The notes below the pieces were generated by a model. The model searched no databases and was not told the DNA's origin. It saw only the letters and a program-made list of their open reading frames with translations. Positions 1 through 5,326 of a DNA stretch of 6,687 bases are shown piece after piece. This DNA comes from an uncultured Clostridia bacterium (GTDB lineage Bacteria > Bacillota > Clostridia > Christensenellales > UBA1242). Location of the stretch: assembly GCA_948439925.1 (NCBI GenBank), contig CAOJNR010000058.1, positions 1 through 6,687 of the forward strand. Reading direction: 5' to 3'. The stretch's first letter is position 1, and each line of letters starts with the position of its first letter. Both the position numbers and the translations under genes were made by a program.

Positions 1-1268
1 CTATTCTTGTGGTTGCTGGTGATGACGGTATCATGCCTCAAACAGTTGAAGCAATCGACCATATAAAAGCTGCTGGCGTGCCTATGATTGTTGCAATTAA
101 CAAAATGGATAAGCCAGAGGCAAATGCTGACCGCGTTAAACAACAACTCACCGAACATGGCGTATTGCCAGAAGAGTGGGGTGGTGACGCAATTTGCGTT
201 CCAATTTCAGCCAAAACAGGTATGGGACTTGACGACCTCAAACAAACAATCTTGCTTGTGGCAGAAGTGCAAGAACTTAAAGCAAACCCAAGCAAAATGG
301 CAACAGGTGTTGTGATTGAAGCCGAACTTGATAAAAATAGAGGCCCAGTTGCAACCGTTCTTGTTCAAAATGGAACACTCCGAGTTGGCGACTCAATCAT
401 GTCTGGTATCACATACGGCAAGGTGAGAGCGATGTTCAATGACGCAGGTAAGCCAGTCAAAGTTGCAACTCCATCAATGCCAGTTTCAGTTCTCGGATTC
501 AACGAAGTGCCATTCTCTGGCGACCAAGTTTTTGCAGTTGAAGAAACACTTTCAAAACAAGTTATTCAAGAGCGTATTGACAAGATCAAGAAAGAACGCG
601 CAATGCAAAGCTCTGGCGTAACACTTGACAACTTTATGAATAAAGTTCATGAAGGCACACTTAAAAACCTCAATATCATCTTGAAAGCAGATTCTATGGG
701 TTCAGTTGAAGCTGTTAAAAACGCAATCCTTGTTATCAGAAATGAAGAAGCAAAGGTTAATATAATCCATTCAAATGCTGGTGCAGTGACTGAATCAGAT
801 GTCATTTTGGCACAAACAACTGGCGCGATAATCATTTGCTTTAATCAAAAACCAGTTGCAAAAGCAAAACTACTGGCTGAAAAACTTAAAGTTCAGATTA
901 AGGAATACAAGATTATCTACGAGATCGTTGACGATGTGACAACTGCAATCACTGGCATGATGAGCATAAAATATCAAGAAGTTTATATCGGAAACGCCGA
1001 AGTGCGCATGGTATTCAAGCTTTCAACAGCTGGAAAGGTTGCAGGAAGTTATGTTAAAGACGGCAAAATCACTCGTAACGCAATCGTTAAGGTTAAACGC
1101 GGTGACGAAGAAATTGGCGTGACAAGCATTGAGTCACTTAAAATTGTCAAAGACGAAAAGGCAGAAGTTGCCAAAGGCTTTGAATGCGGAATTAAATTGC
1201 GCGACAATATTGATTTCAAAGAGGGTGATATTCTCGAATGCTATATAAAAGAGCCAATTAAAAGATAA
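1..1268 (+). CDS. infB: Translation initiation factor IF-2, 3' part (5' end outside the window)
   Basis: IF2 is the GTPase that brings fMet-tRNA to the 30S subunit and promotes subunit joining. The reading frame is open from the first bases (first whole codon at 3) and ends with TAA at 1266-1268, leaving about 421 residues. The visible part begins just after the G3 DTPGH motif, in the conserved ILVVAGDDGIMPQT strand. G4 is NKMD (99-110) and G5 is SAK (207-215). The beta-barrel domain II (ATGVVIEAELDKNRGPVATV), domain III and the C-terminal fMet-tRNA-binding domain follow, the last ending in the family signature GFECGIKLRDNIDFKEGD. The G1 P-loop and the N-terminal region lie outside the window. 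The GTG at 9 is an internal valine, not a start. No frameshift is visible. A hairpin lies directly after the stop, with rbfA next. Identification is essentially certain. Confidence 0.97.
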   Translation, partial: ILVVAGDDGIMPQTVEAIDHIKAAGVPMIVAINKMDKPEANADRVKQQLTEHGVLPEEWGGDAICVPISAKTGMGLDDLKQTILLVAEVQELKANPSKMATGVVIEAELDKNRGPVATVLVQNGTLRVGDSIMSGITYGKVRAMFNDAGKPVKVATPSMPVSVLGFNEVPFSGDQVFAVEETLSKQVIQERIDKIKKERAMQSSGVTLDNFMNKVHEGTLKNLNIILKADSMGSVEAVKNAILVIRNEEAKVNIIHSNAGAVTESDVILAQTTGAIIICFNQKPVAKAKLLAEKLKVQIKEYKIIYEIVDDVTTAITGMMSIKYQEVYIGNAEVRMVFKLSTAGKVAGSYVKDGKITRNAIVKVKRGDEEIGVTSIESLKIVKDEKAEVAKGFECGIKLRDNIDFKEGDILECYIKEPIKR

Positions 1269-1276
1269 AAAACTGG

Positions 1277-1308
1277 AAGAGGAATGCACGCGGGTATATT
1301 CCTCTTTT
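1277..1308 (+). terminator. Hairpin with short T run after infB, possible weak terminator
   Basis: AAGAGGAAT (1277-1285) pairs perfectly with ATTCCTCTT (1298-1306) around a 12-nt loop, and G-U pairs could extend the base. It starts 8 nt after the infB stop and ends in only four T residues (1305-1308), partly inside the stem. The shape fits an inefficient intrinsic terminator or an mRNA 3'-end stabiliser. Partial read-through into rbfA is likely, since infB and rbfA are normally cotranscribed. Confidence 0.5.
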
Positions 1309-1336
1309 GCATTAAGGCAAAAATAAAAAATATAAT
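1307..1336 (+). promoter_or_regulatory. Candidate sigma-A promoter for rbfA-nrnA-truB
   Basis: A perfect TATAAT -10 box lies at 1331-1336. The best -35 is TTGCAT (1307-1312) at an 18-bp spacing, matching only the TTG of the consensus. It follows the infB hairpin directly, a terminator-then-promoter arrangement that would let rbfA-nrnA-truB be transcribed separately from infB. The AT-rich setting makes chance -10 boxes common, so confidence is moderate. Confidence 0.4.
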
Positions 1337-1355
1337 TTATGAAATTGATCATAAA
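1336..1355 (+). repeat. Inverted repeat between the -10 box and the rbfA ribosome binding site
   Basis: TTTATGA (1336-1342) and TCATAAA (1349-1355) form a perfect 7-bp inverted repeat with a 6-nt spacer. It begins on the last base of the TATAAT box, covers the expected transcription start and stops just before the Shine-Dalgarno. It could be an operator half-site pair or a small 5'-leader hairpin. No regulator is encoded nearby, and it could be chance in AT-rich DNA. Confidence 0.35.
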
Positions 1356-1356
1356 A

Positions 1357-1363
1357 AGGGAGG
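1357..1363 (+). promoter_or_regulatory. Shine-Dalgarno site fixing the rbfA start
   Basis: AGGGAGG lies 4 nt before the ATG at 1368. It selects this start over the in-frame ATG at 1284, which lies inside the post-infB hairpin and has no ribosome binding site. Confidence 0.85.
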
Positions 1364-1367
1364 AACA

Positions 1368-1754
1368 ATGTCTAACAGAATCGAAAGAGCAAACAGCGAA
1401 GTGCAACGCTGTATCGCTCAAATCATCACCACAAAAATGAATGATCCAAGATTAAGTCCATTTCTTTACGTCAGCGAAATCAGCTTGACACCAGATTTCA
1501 AATATTGCAAAGTTAAAATAGCGCTTGATAATGACGACCAAAATGTTATAAATCAAAATCTTCAAGTTTTGCAAAAGTCAGAGGGGTTTATAAAGCGTGA
1601 ACTTGCAAAAATGGTGGATATGCCTTTCATGCCAAAGCTTAGCTTTGTTCTTGATAAGGGAACAAGCGCCAGCGTGCGAGTGAATGAACTTTTAAAAAAT
1701 TTAAATATACCAAAACTCGAAGAAGATGAAGATAATGGAGAAATTGATGAATAA
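1368..1754 (+). CDS. rbfA: 30S ribosome-binding factor RbfA
   Basis: RbfA is a single-KH-domain protein that binds pre-30S particles near the 5' end of 16S rRNA and assists late maturation. From the ATG at 1368 it is 128 residues, the usual family length. The sequence begins with the typical NRIERANSEVQRCIAQII helix, then the NDPRL turn and the strand ISLTPDFKYCKVKIAL. The KH kink region is SEGFIKRELAK (SEG at residues 71-73, where many homologues have AxG). The family segment PKLSFVLDKGTSASVRVNELL follows. The tail is acidic (LEEDEDNGEIDE). The longer reading from 1284 adds 28 unrelated residues translated from the leader and is rejected. Its stop codon overlaps the nrnA start by 8 bp, indicating coupled translation. 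It sits directly after infB, the standard bacterial order. Confidence 0.96.
   Translation: MSNRIERANSEVQRCIAQIITTKMNDPRLSPFLYVSEISLTPDFKYCKVKIALDNDDQNVINQNLQVLQKSEGFIKRELAKMVDMPFMPKLSFVLDKGTSASVRVNELLKNLNIPKLEEDEDNGEIDE
1737..1740 (+). promoter_or_regulatory. Shine-Dalgarno inside the rbfA 3' end, deciding the nrnA start
   Basis: GGAG lies 6 nt before the ATG at 1747, within the last codons of rbfA. Upstream in-frame ATGs at 1726 and 1735 lack a correctly spaced site, so 1747 is the preferred start. Confidence 0.65.
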
Positions 1755-2730
1755 AGCATTTAAACAAATAAAAAAAGAAATAAAGTCAGCAAACAATATT
1801 GCTATTTTTTGTCATAGAAGTCCAGACATGGACTGCCTTGGCTCAATGTTCGCTCTTGGCTCAGCGCTTGAAAAAATGGGCAAAAAAGTCACTCGTTTTT
1901 GCGATGAAAAACTGACTATAACGCAACGTAAACTCATTGATGAAAATTTGCTTGAAAAGAAAGAACTTGACGCCAACAATTTTGACCTGTTCATTTCAGT
2001 GGACGTTGCAGGTTCAAAACAACTTGGCTCATTTGAAAATTATTATCGAAACTTTCCACTCACTGCAAGACTCGATCACCACAAACGCGATGATGACTAT
2101 GCGCTTATTTCTTTTGTTGATGACTCACGCTCATCTTGTTGTGAAATTGTGTTTGATTTTATTGAATACCTTGGCGTCAAAATAAACACAGAGATTGCCA
2201 CTTATCTTTATGCTGGACTTTCTTCTGACACAAACTCATTCGTCAATCTTAACACAAATGAAAAATCCTATAAAACAGCAATGAAACTTTACAGGCTGGG
2301 AGCGGATATACATAAAGTCAACGAGGCTGAATATCGAACAACATCAGAAAAAACTATCGCAATGAAAAAAGTTTTATATGAAAAAGTGAAACTATATAAA
2401 GAAGGCTTTGCAATCTGCCTTATCACAAATGAAGAACTTAAAAATAACAAAGCGGACAAAACAAATTGCTCATCTTTCAGCACTGAAATGGTTTCAATAG
2501 ATGGAATAAACATGAGTTGCAGTATTATAGAAAAAGATAAGGGCGTTTATTCACTCTCTTTCCGCTCTAAACGTGGCTATTCAAGCTATCAAATTGCAGT
2601 CAAGTTTGGTGGAGGCGGACATAACGAGGCATCAGGCGCAACCATTAATGCAAGCAATGGGCAAACCGTTATTGACTCTGTCGCAAAGGAGTTCCGCACT
2701 TACTTAAAAGATAGGGCAGAGCATGAATAG
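1747..2730 (+). CDS. nrnA: DHH/DHHA1 phosphoesterase, bifunctional oligoribonuclease and pAp phosphatase NrnA
   Basis: NrnA-type enzymes degrade 2-5-nt RNA and dephosphorylate pAp, replacing Orn in most Firmicutes. The 327-residue protein has the full two-domain layout. Numbered from the ATG at 1747, the DHH domain shows motif I CHRSPDMDCLGS (H23, D27, D29), motif II with D86 in LFISVDVAG, motif III DHH at 110-112 and motif IV GLSSDTNSF (D161). The C-terminal DHHA1 domain has the substrate-binding signature GGGGH (288-292) followed by ASG (295-297). All metal ligands expected for activity are present. It overlaps rbfA and truB by 8 bp on each side, so it sits in the middle of a coupled three-gene unit. 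The rbfA-nrnA-truB order is common in clostridia. Other DHH phosphatases such as GdpP are much longer and carry PAS/GGDEF-like parts, which are absent here. Confidence 0.93.
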   Translation: MNKAFKQIKKEIKSANNIAIFCHRSPDMDCLGSMFALGSALEKMGKKVTRFCDEKLTITQRKLIDENLLEKKELDANNFDLFISVDVAGSKQLGSFENYYRNFPLTARLDHHKRDDDYALISFVDDSRSSCCEIVFDFIEYLGVKINTEIATYLYAGLSSDTNSFVNLNTNEKSYKTAMKLYRLGADIHKVNEAEYRTTSEKTIAMKKVLYEKVKLYKEGFAICLITNEELKNNKADKTNCSSFSTEMVSIDGINMSCSIIEKDKGVYSLSFRSKRGYSSYQIAVKFGGGGHNEASGATINASNGQTVIDSVAKEFRTYLKDRAEHE

Positions 2731-3568
2731 TTGCATCATTCTTGTCAATAAACCTCGCGGACTTTCTTCAAACACTTGCGTAAACATTGTCAAACACGCA
2801 GTCGGTGCAAAAAAAGCAGGTCATTTGGGCACACTTGATGTTGAAGGCGAAGGTCTGCTCCCTGTGACAATAAATAAGGCAACCACATTATTTGATTATT
2901 ATCTTCAAAAGGATAAAATCTATAAAACCACTTTTCGTTTTGGCGAAACCACTGACACTCTCGACCTTGAAGGTGAGGTGACTGAAAAAAACGATAAAAT
3001 TGTGACTGAGGAAGAAATAATAAAAGTTATCCCATCGATGCTTGGCAAGGTTGCACAAATGCCACCTGCATATTCGGCAAAGAAAATCAAAGGGCAAAAA
3101 GCTTACGATCTTGCACGTGCTGGAAAAGAAGTGGAGCTTAAACCAAAAGAGATTGAAATATATTCGATTAAACTTCTCAGCAAATTGAAAGAAAATGAAT
3201 TTGCTTTTGAAATTCACTGTTCAAGTGGCACATATATTCGTTCAATTTGTCGAGATATGGCGACTGCACTATCAACATATGGTGTTATGCTTAACATACT
3301 ACGCACAAAATGTGGTGATTTTGTTTTGGATAACGCTTTCACTTTGGACGAAATCAAAGCTGGCAATTTTAAAACTGTGGAACTTGACACACTTTTTAAT
3401 TATGAAAAAATCCAGTTAAATCAGTTTGAAACAGACAGACTTTTAAATGGCGTCTGGATTGAAAGAAAAGAAAGTGAAGGTTTATATAATGCATATTTTG
3501 GCGAGGAATATCTCGGTGTTGTCAGTCAAGAAAGTGGAAAAATCAAATTTAAATTTAGATTTGTTTAA
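2723..3568 (+). CDS. truB: tRNA pseudouridine(55) synthase TruB
   Basis: TruB isomerises U55 in the T-loop of tRNAs. The 281-residue protein opens with the family strand ILVNKPRGLSS and carries the catalytic loop GHLGTLD with nucleophile D39. The stacking tyrosine is Y67 (KIYKTTFRFG). The motif QMPPAYSAKKIKGQKAYDLAR (two parts, residues 112-132) and CSSGTYIRSICRD (166-178, with Y171 and R173) complete the active site. The C-terminal PUA-like part, about residues 235-281, is short, and the protein is a little shorter than typical homologues of about 300. After the catalytic Asp the sequence is VEGEGLLPV, where most TruB proteins have PxAxGxLPV. The ATG at 2723 overlaps the nrnA stop by 8 bp and has only a weak purine stretch before it, so translational coupling is likely. 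ribF, which often follows truB, is not in this window. Confidence 0.95.
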   Translation: MNSCIILVNKPRGLSSNTCVNIVKHAVGAKKAGHLGTLDVEGEGLLPVTINKATTLFDYYLQKDKIYKTTFRFGETTDTLDLEGEVTEKNDKIVTEEEIIKVIPSMLGKVAQMPPAYSAKKIKGQKAYDLARAGKEVELKPKEIEIYSIKLLSKLKENEFAFEIHCSSGTYIRSICRDMATALSTYGVMLNILRTKCGDFVLDNAFTLDEIKAGNFKTVELDTLFNYEKIQLNQFETDRLLNGVWIERKESEGLYNAYFGEEYLGVVSQESGKIKFKFRFV

Positions 3569-3598
3569 TTTTTTAAATTTATAATTTCATTTAAAAAA
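3569..3598 (+). repeat. AT-only inverted repeat between truB and the TIM-barrel gene
   Basis: TTTTTTAAAT (3569-3578) and ATTTAAAAAA (3589-3598) are perfect reverse complements with a 10-nt loop. It starts on the base after the truB stop and ends against the GGAG of the next gene's ribosome binding site. The loop contains most of a TATAAT box. As RNA it would be a weak hairpin made entirely of A-U pairs. Confidence 0.55.
3580..3585 (+). promoter_or_regulatory. Possible -10 box for the TIM-barrel gene
   Basis: A perfect TATAAT lies 22 nt before the ATG at 3608. A transcript starting about 7 nt downstream would begin just before the ribosome binding site. No convincing -35 hexamer is present at 16-18 bp (AGATTT at 17 bp), nor a TG extension. 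The whole stretch is AT-rich, so this is weak support. Confidence 0.3.
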
Positions 3599-3602
3599 GG
3601 AG
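3596..3602 (+). promoter_or_regulatory. Shine-Dalgarno of the TIM-barrel gene
   Basis: AAAGGAG ends 5 nt before the ATG at 3608. Its leading A residues are part of the 3' arm of the AT inverted repeat. Confidence 0.75.
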
Positions 3603-3607
3603 AAACC

Positions 3608-4471
3608 ATGTCAGCAATTTTTGGACCATCTGGTTGCGGTGATGAGTTTTATAATCAAGGTTTTAAATCAATTTTGGAAGTTCCAAACTTTATCAAGAAT
3701 TATGGACTTGACGCTTATGAATATTCTTTCGGTCATGGCTATCAAATGTCAACATCTTTGGCTGAAAAAGCAGGCGAACTTTTCAAAGAAAAAGGCATAA
3801 AACTTTCACTTCATGCACCATTCTATATCAATTTTGCAAATCCTGATGAGGTTATGTATCAAAAAAGCCAAAACTATCTTCGCACTGGAATAAAGTTTTT
3901 GCGTGCTTTTGGCGCTGACAGACTGGTTTTCCATTCTGCATCTTGCGGAAAACTTGCAAGAGATGAAGCAATAAAATTGACGACCGAACGTTTTAAAGAA
4001 ACCTTTGATCAGTTTGAAAAAGAAGGGCTTTTGGAAGGAATCTATCTTTGTCCTGAAACAATGGGAAAAACCATGCAAATTGGCACATATAAAGAAGTCG
4101 TTGACCTTTGCTCTTTGAATTCTCATATTCTTCCGACTTTTGATTTCGGGCATATAAATGCTTTGGAGCAGGGGTCGATGAAAGAAAAAGAAGACTTCAA
4201 AAGGGTTATTGATTACAGCATTGAAAAACTTGGGCGTGAGCGAACAAGCATGGCGCATGTTCACTTTTCAAAGATTCAATATGGTGAAAAAGGTGAGATA
4301 CGACATTTAAATTTTGATGATTTAATTTATGGGCCTGAATTTTATCCTTTTGCCGAACTCCTTGTGGAATATGACCTTTCAATGAGGATAATTTGTGAGA
4401 GCATGTCAGATATGCCAAAAGATGCTCTCACTATGAAAAAAATATATCAAAAAATACTAGACAAAAAGTGA
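3608..4471 (+). CDS. TIM-barrel protein of the endonuclease IV / AP endonuclease 2 superfamily
   Basis: This 287-residue protein looks like a divergent relative of endonuclease IV (Nfo), the zinc enzyme that cuts DNA at abasic sites. Matching Nfo motifs in order: LHAPFYINFANPD (H69), VFHSAS (H109), CPETMGK (E150), TFDFGH (D179, H182), AHVHFSK (H217), IRH (H233) and IICES (E264). These align with eight of the nine E. coli Nfo metal ligands (H69, H109, E145, D179, H182, H216, H231, E261). The ninth, D229 of the DRH motif, corresponds to I231 here. The usual GEGxIG segment after DRH is also not recognisable. Three-zinc catalysis may therefore be altered, or the enzyme may act on another substrate, as do sugar isomerases of the same fold. 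No signal peptide or membrane segment is seen. It lies 39 bp after truB and 48 bp before efp. I would call it nfo-like but not assign the nfo symbol. Confidence 0.8.
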   Translation: MSAIFGPSGCGDEFYNQGFKSILEVPNFIKNYGLDAYEYSFGHGYQMSTSLAEKAGELFKEKGIKLSLHAPFYINFANPDEVMYQKSQNYLRTGIKFLRAFGADRLVFHSASCGKLARDEAIKLTTERFKETFDQFEKEGLLEGIYLCPETMGKTMQIGTYKEVVDLCSLNSHILPTFDFGHINALEQGSMKEKEDFKRVIDYSIEKLGRERTSMAHVHFSKIQYGEKGEIRHLNFDDLIYGPEFYPFAELLVEYDLSMRIICESMSDMPKDALTMKKIYQKILDKK

Positions 4472-4486
4472 TTTTTGTGTTAATAT
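4458..4486 (+). promoter_or_regulatory. Candidate sigma-A promoter for efp
   Basis: TAGACA (4458-4463, one mismatch to TTGACA) is followed after exactly 17 bp by TAATAT (4481-4486, 4 of 6 matches to TATAAT). A TG one base upstream of the -10 (4478-4479) makes it an extended -10. The -35 lies inside the last codons of the TIM-barrel gene. Transcription would start near 4493, about 27 nt before the efp start. This is the best-formed promoter in the window. Confidence 0.6.
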
Positions 4487-4503
4487 ATTTTGGAAAACAA
4501 TTT

Positions 4504-4510
4504 AAAGGAG
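4504..4510 (+). promoter_or_regulatory. Shine-Dalgarno fixing the efp start
   Basis: AAAGGAG lies 9 nt before the ATG at 4520. It rules out the in-frame TTG at 4490, which lies next to the promoter -10 box. Confidence 0.85.
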
Positions 4511-4519
4511 ATATTATTT

Positions 4520-5080
4520 ATGGTTACAGCAGGTGAATTTAGAAAAGGCGTGACATTTGAAATGGAAGGAGCAGTTTATTCTGTTGTTGATTTCTTGCAC
4601 GTAAAACCAGGCAAGGGCTCACCATTCGTTAGAGCAAAACTTAAAAACGTTATGACAGGTCAAGTTAAAGATATGACTTTCAACCCATCAGACAAATTCC
4701 AATCAGCAGTTATTGAAAAGAAAGAAATGACTTATCTTTACAATGACGGTGGAATTTATTATTTCATGGACGCTGAAACTTATGACCAAATTCCACTTAA
4801 CAAGGACGCTGTTGAGGATGCACTCAATTTTGTGACTGAGAACATGAACTGCACAATGTATTTCTATAAGAACAATCCATTCTCAGTTGTTCCTCCAACT
4901 TTTGTTGAACTTGAAGTTATTGATTGCGAACCAGGAATTCAAGGCGACACATCAAAATCAACAACAAAGCCAGCCAAACTTGAAACTGGATATGTGCTCA
5001 ACGTGCCACTTTTCGTTAACATGGGTGACAGAATCAGAATTGACACTCGTGACGGAAGTTATATGGAAAGGGTTAAGTAA
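4520..5080 (+). CDS. efp: Translation elongation factor P (EF-P)
   Basis: EF-P binds between the P and E sites of stalled ribosomes and restores peptide bond formation at consecutive prolines. The protein is 186 residues from the ATG at 4520, the normal length, with three beta-barrel domains. Domain I ends in the loop VKPGKGSPF, whose tip is K32. This matches the modified lysine position of B. subtilis EF-P (K32, 5-aminopentanol) and of E. coli EF-P (K34, beta-lysyl). The modification used here cannot be read from the sequence; no epmA or epmB gene is present in the window. The C-terminal domain ends in the family signature GDRIRIDTRDGSYMERV. It has its own promoter and is followed by a strong terminator, so it is probably transcribed largely on its own. 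Placement upstream of spoIIIAA is conserved in Bacillus as well. Confidence 0.97.
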   Translation: MVTAGEFRKGVTFEMEGAVYSVVDFLHVKPGKGSPFVRAKLKNVMTGQVKDMTFNPSDKFQSAVIEKKEMTYLYNDGGIYYFMDAETYDQIPLNKDAVEDALNFVTENMNCTMYFYKNNPFSVVPPTFVELEVIDCEPGIQGDTSKSTTKPAKLETGYVLNVPLFVNMGDRIRIDTRDGSYMERVK

Positions 5081-5093
5081 GCTTCGTTCAGGA

Positions 5094-5182
5094 GGCTAGA
5101 AAACGCGAAATTTTCATTTCGCTTCCCTTGCGCAAAAGCGCGAGGGATTTTTTTTTGCTAAGGCAAAAAAAGTTTTCTAGCC
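5094..5182 (+). other. Compact four-way-junction element: outer stem enclosing three tetraloop hairpins
   Basis: An 11-bp perfect outer stem, GGCTAGAAAAC (5094-5104) with GTTTTCTAGCC (5172-5182), encloses three hairpins. Hairpin A is 5105-5111/5116-5122 (7 bp, loop TTTC). Hairpin B is 5124-5133/5138-5147 (10 bp with one G-U, loop AAAA). Hairpin C is 5150-5158/5163-5171 (9 bp, loop TAAG). Only three junction bases are unpaired (5123, 5148, 5149), so 74 of 89 nt pair. A further 5-bp pairing, CTTCG (5082-5086) with CGAAG (5188-5192), flanks it. Hairpin B plus the T run is an intrinsic terminator. The whole could be a terminator elaboration, a structured RNA or a small palindromic repeat element. 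I do not recognise it as a known family. Confidence 0.7.
5124..5156 (+). terminator. Strong intrinsic terminator of efp
   Basis: TCCCTTGCGC (5124-5133) and GCGCGAGGGA (5138-5147) form a 10-bp GC-rich stem with one G-U pair and an AAAA loop, followed at once by nine T residues (5148-5156). It lies 43 nt after the efp stop. This is a textbook Rho-independent terminator on the + strand. Confidence 0.92.
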
Positions 5183-5213
5183 CACTTCGAAGAAAATAAA
5201 ACAACTATTTATT

Positions 5214-5239
5214 AAACAAAGCCAATGCCTTGTTTTTTT
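5214..5239 (+). terminator. Second, weaker terminator before spoIIIAA
   Basis: AAACAAAGC (5214-5222) pairs with GCCTTGTTT (5227-5235), with one A-C mismatch and a CAAT loop. T residues run to 5239, followed by ATTCTTT. It may back up the efp terminator and insulate the spoIIIA operon from read-through. Confidence 0.5.
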
Positions 5240-5251
5240 ATTCTTTCAAAT

Positions 5252-5307
5252 AAGACAAAATAATCAAACTCAAATATACATTATATCGGCGCTCCAAAGC
5301 ATAGTGT
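5252..5307 (+). promoter_or_regulatory. Probable spoIIIA promoter region, sigma class unresolved
   Basis: This stretch between the second terminator and spoIIIAA must hold the operon promoter if the terminators work. In B. subtilis spoIIIA is transcribed by mother-cell sigma-E (consensus about KMATATT, 14-15 bp, CATACAHT). Possible matches are AAATAAT (5258-5264) with CATTATAT (5279-5286) at 14 bp, or TTATATC (5281-5287) with CATAGTGT (5300-5307) at a short 12 bp. A sigma-A-like AAGACA (5252-5257), 17 bp, TATACA (5275-5280) also fits. None is strong enough to choose. Confidence 0.3.
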
Positions 5308-5312
5308 ATTGC

Positions 5313-5318
5313 AAGGAG
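5313..5318 (+). promoter_or_regulatory. Shine-Dalgarno fixing the spoIIIAA start
   Basis: AAGGAG lies 8 nt before the ATG at 5327. It argues against the in-frame TTG at 5309, which would place the site inside the coding region. Confidence 0.85.
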
Positions 5319-5326
5319 TGAAGAGT

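Noticed and set aside
1134..1421. Minus-strand open frame across the infB-rbfA junction
   Set aside because: It runs through the infB 3' end, the hairpin and the rbfA start, with low-complexity Phe/Ser/Asn content. It does not look like a protein.
2888..3217. 109-codon minus-strand open frame inside truB
   Set aside because: It is Phe-rich, arising from the Lys-rich plus-strand codons of truB, and has no family features.
3540..3562. Palindromic AAATTTAAATTT with AAATC/GATTT flanks at the truB 3' end
   Set aside because: It lies inside truB codons for Lys and Phe (IKFKFRF), where A/T runs are expected. The symmetry is broken by one extra base.
3806..4264. 152-codon open frame on the minus strand inside the TIM-barrel gene
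   Set aside because: It lies wholly opposite a well-supported conserved gene, has no ribosome binding site context that I can support, and its protein shows no recognisable motif. It is a codon-usage shadow.
5082..5189. CTTCG direct repeat as a target-site duplication around the hairpin element
   Set aside because: The two copies lie 7 nt and 2 nt from the element ends, so they are not symmetrical flanks, and 5 bp is easily chance.
5081..5192. tRNA or known riboswitch reading of the cloverleaf-like structure
   Set aside because: There is no T-loop GTTC sequence in the right place, no anticodon-arm geometry and no CCA end. I recognise no riboswitch or T-box core sequence, and the terminator lies inside the structure.
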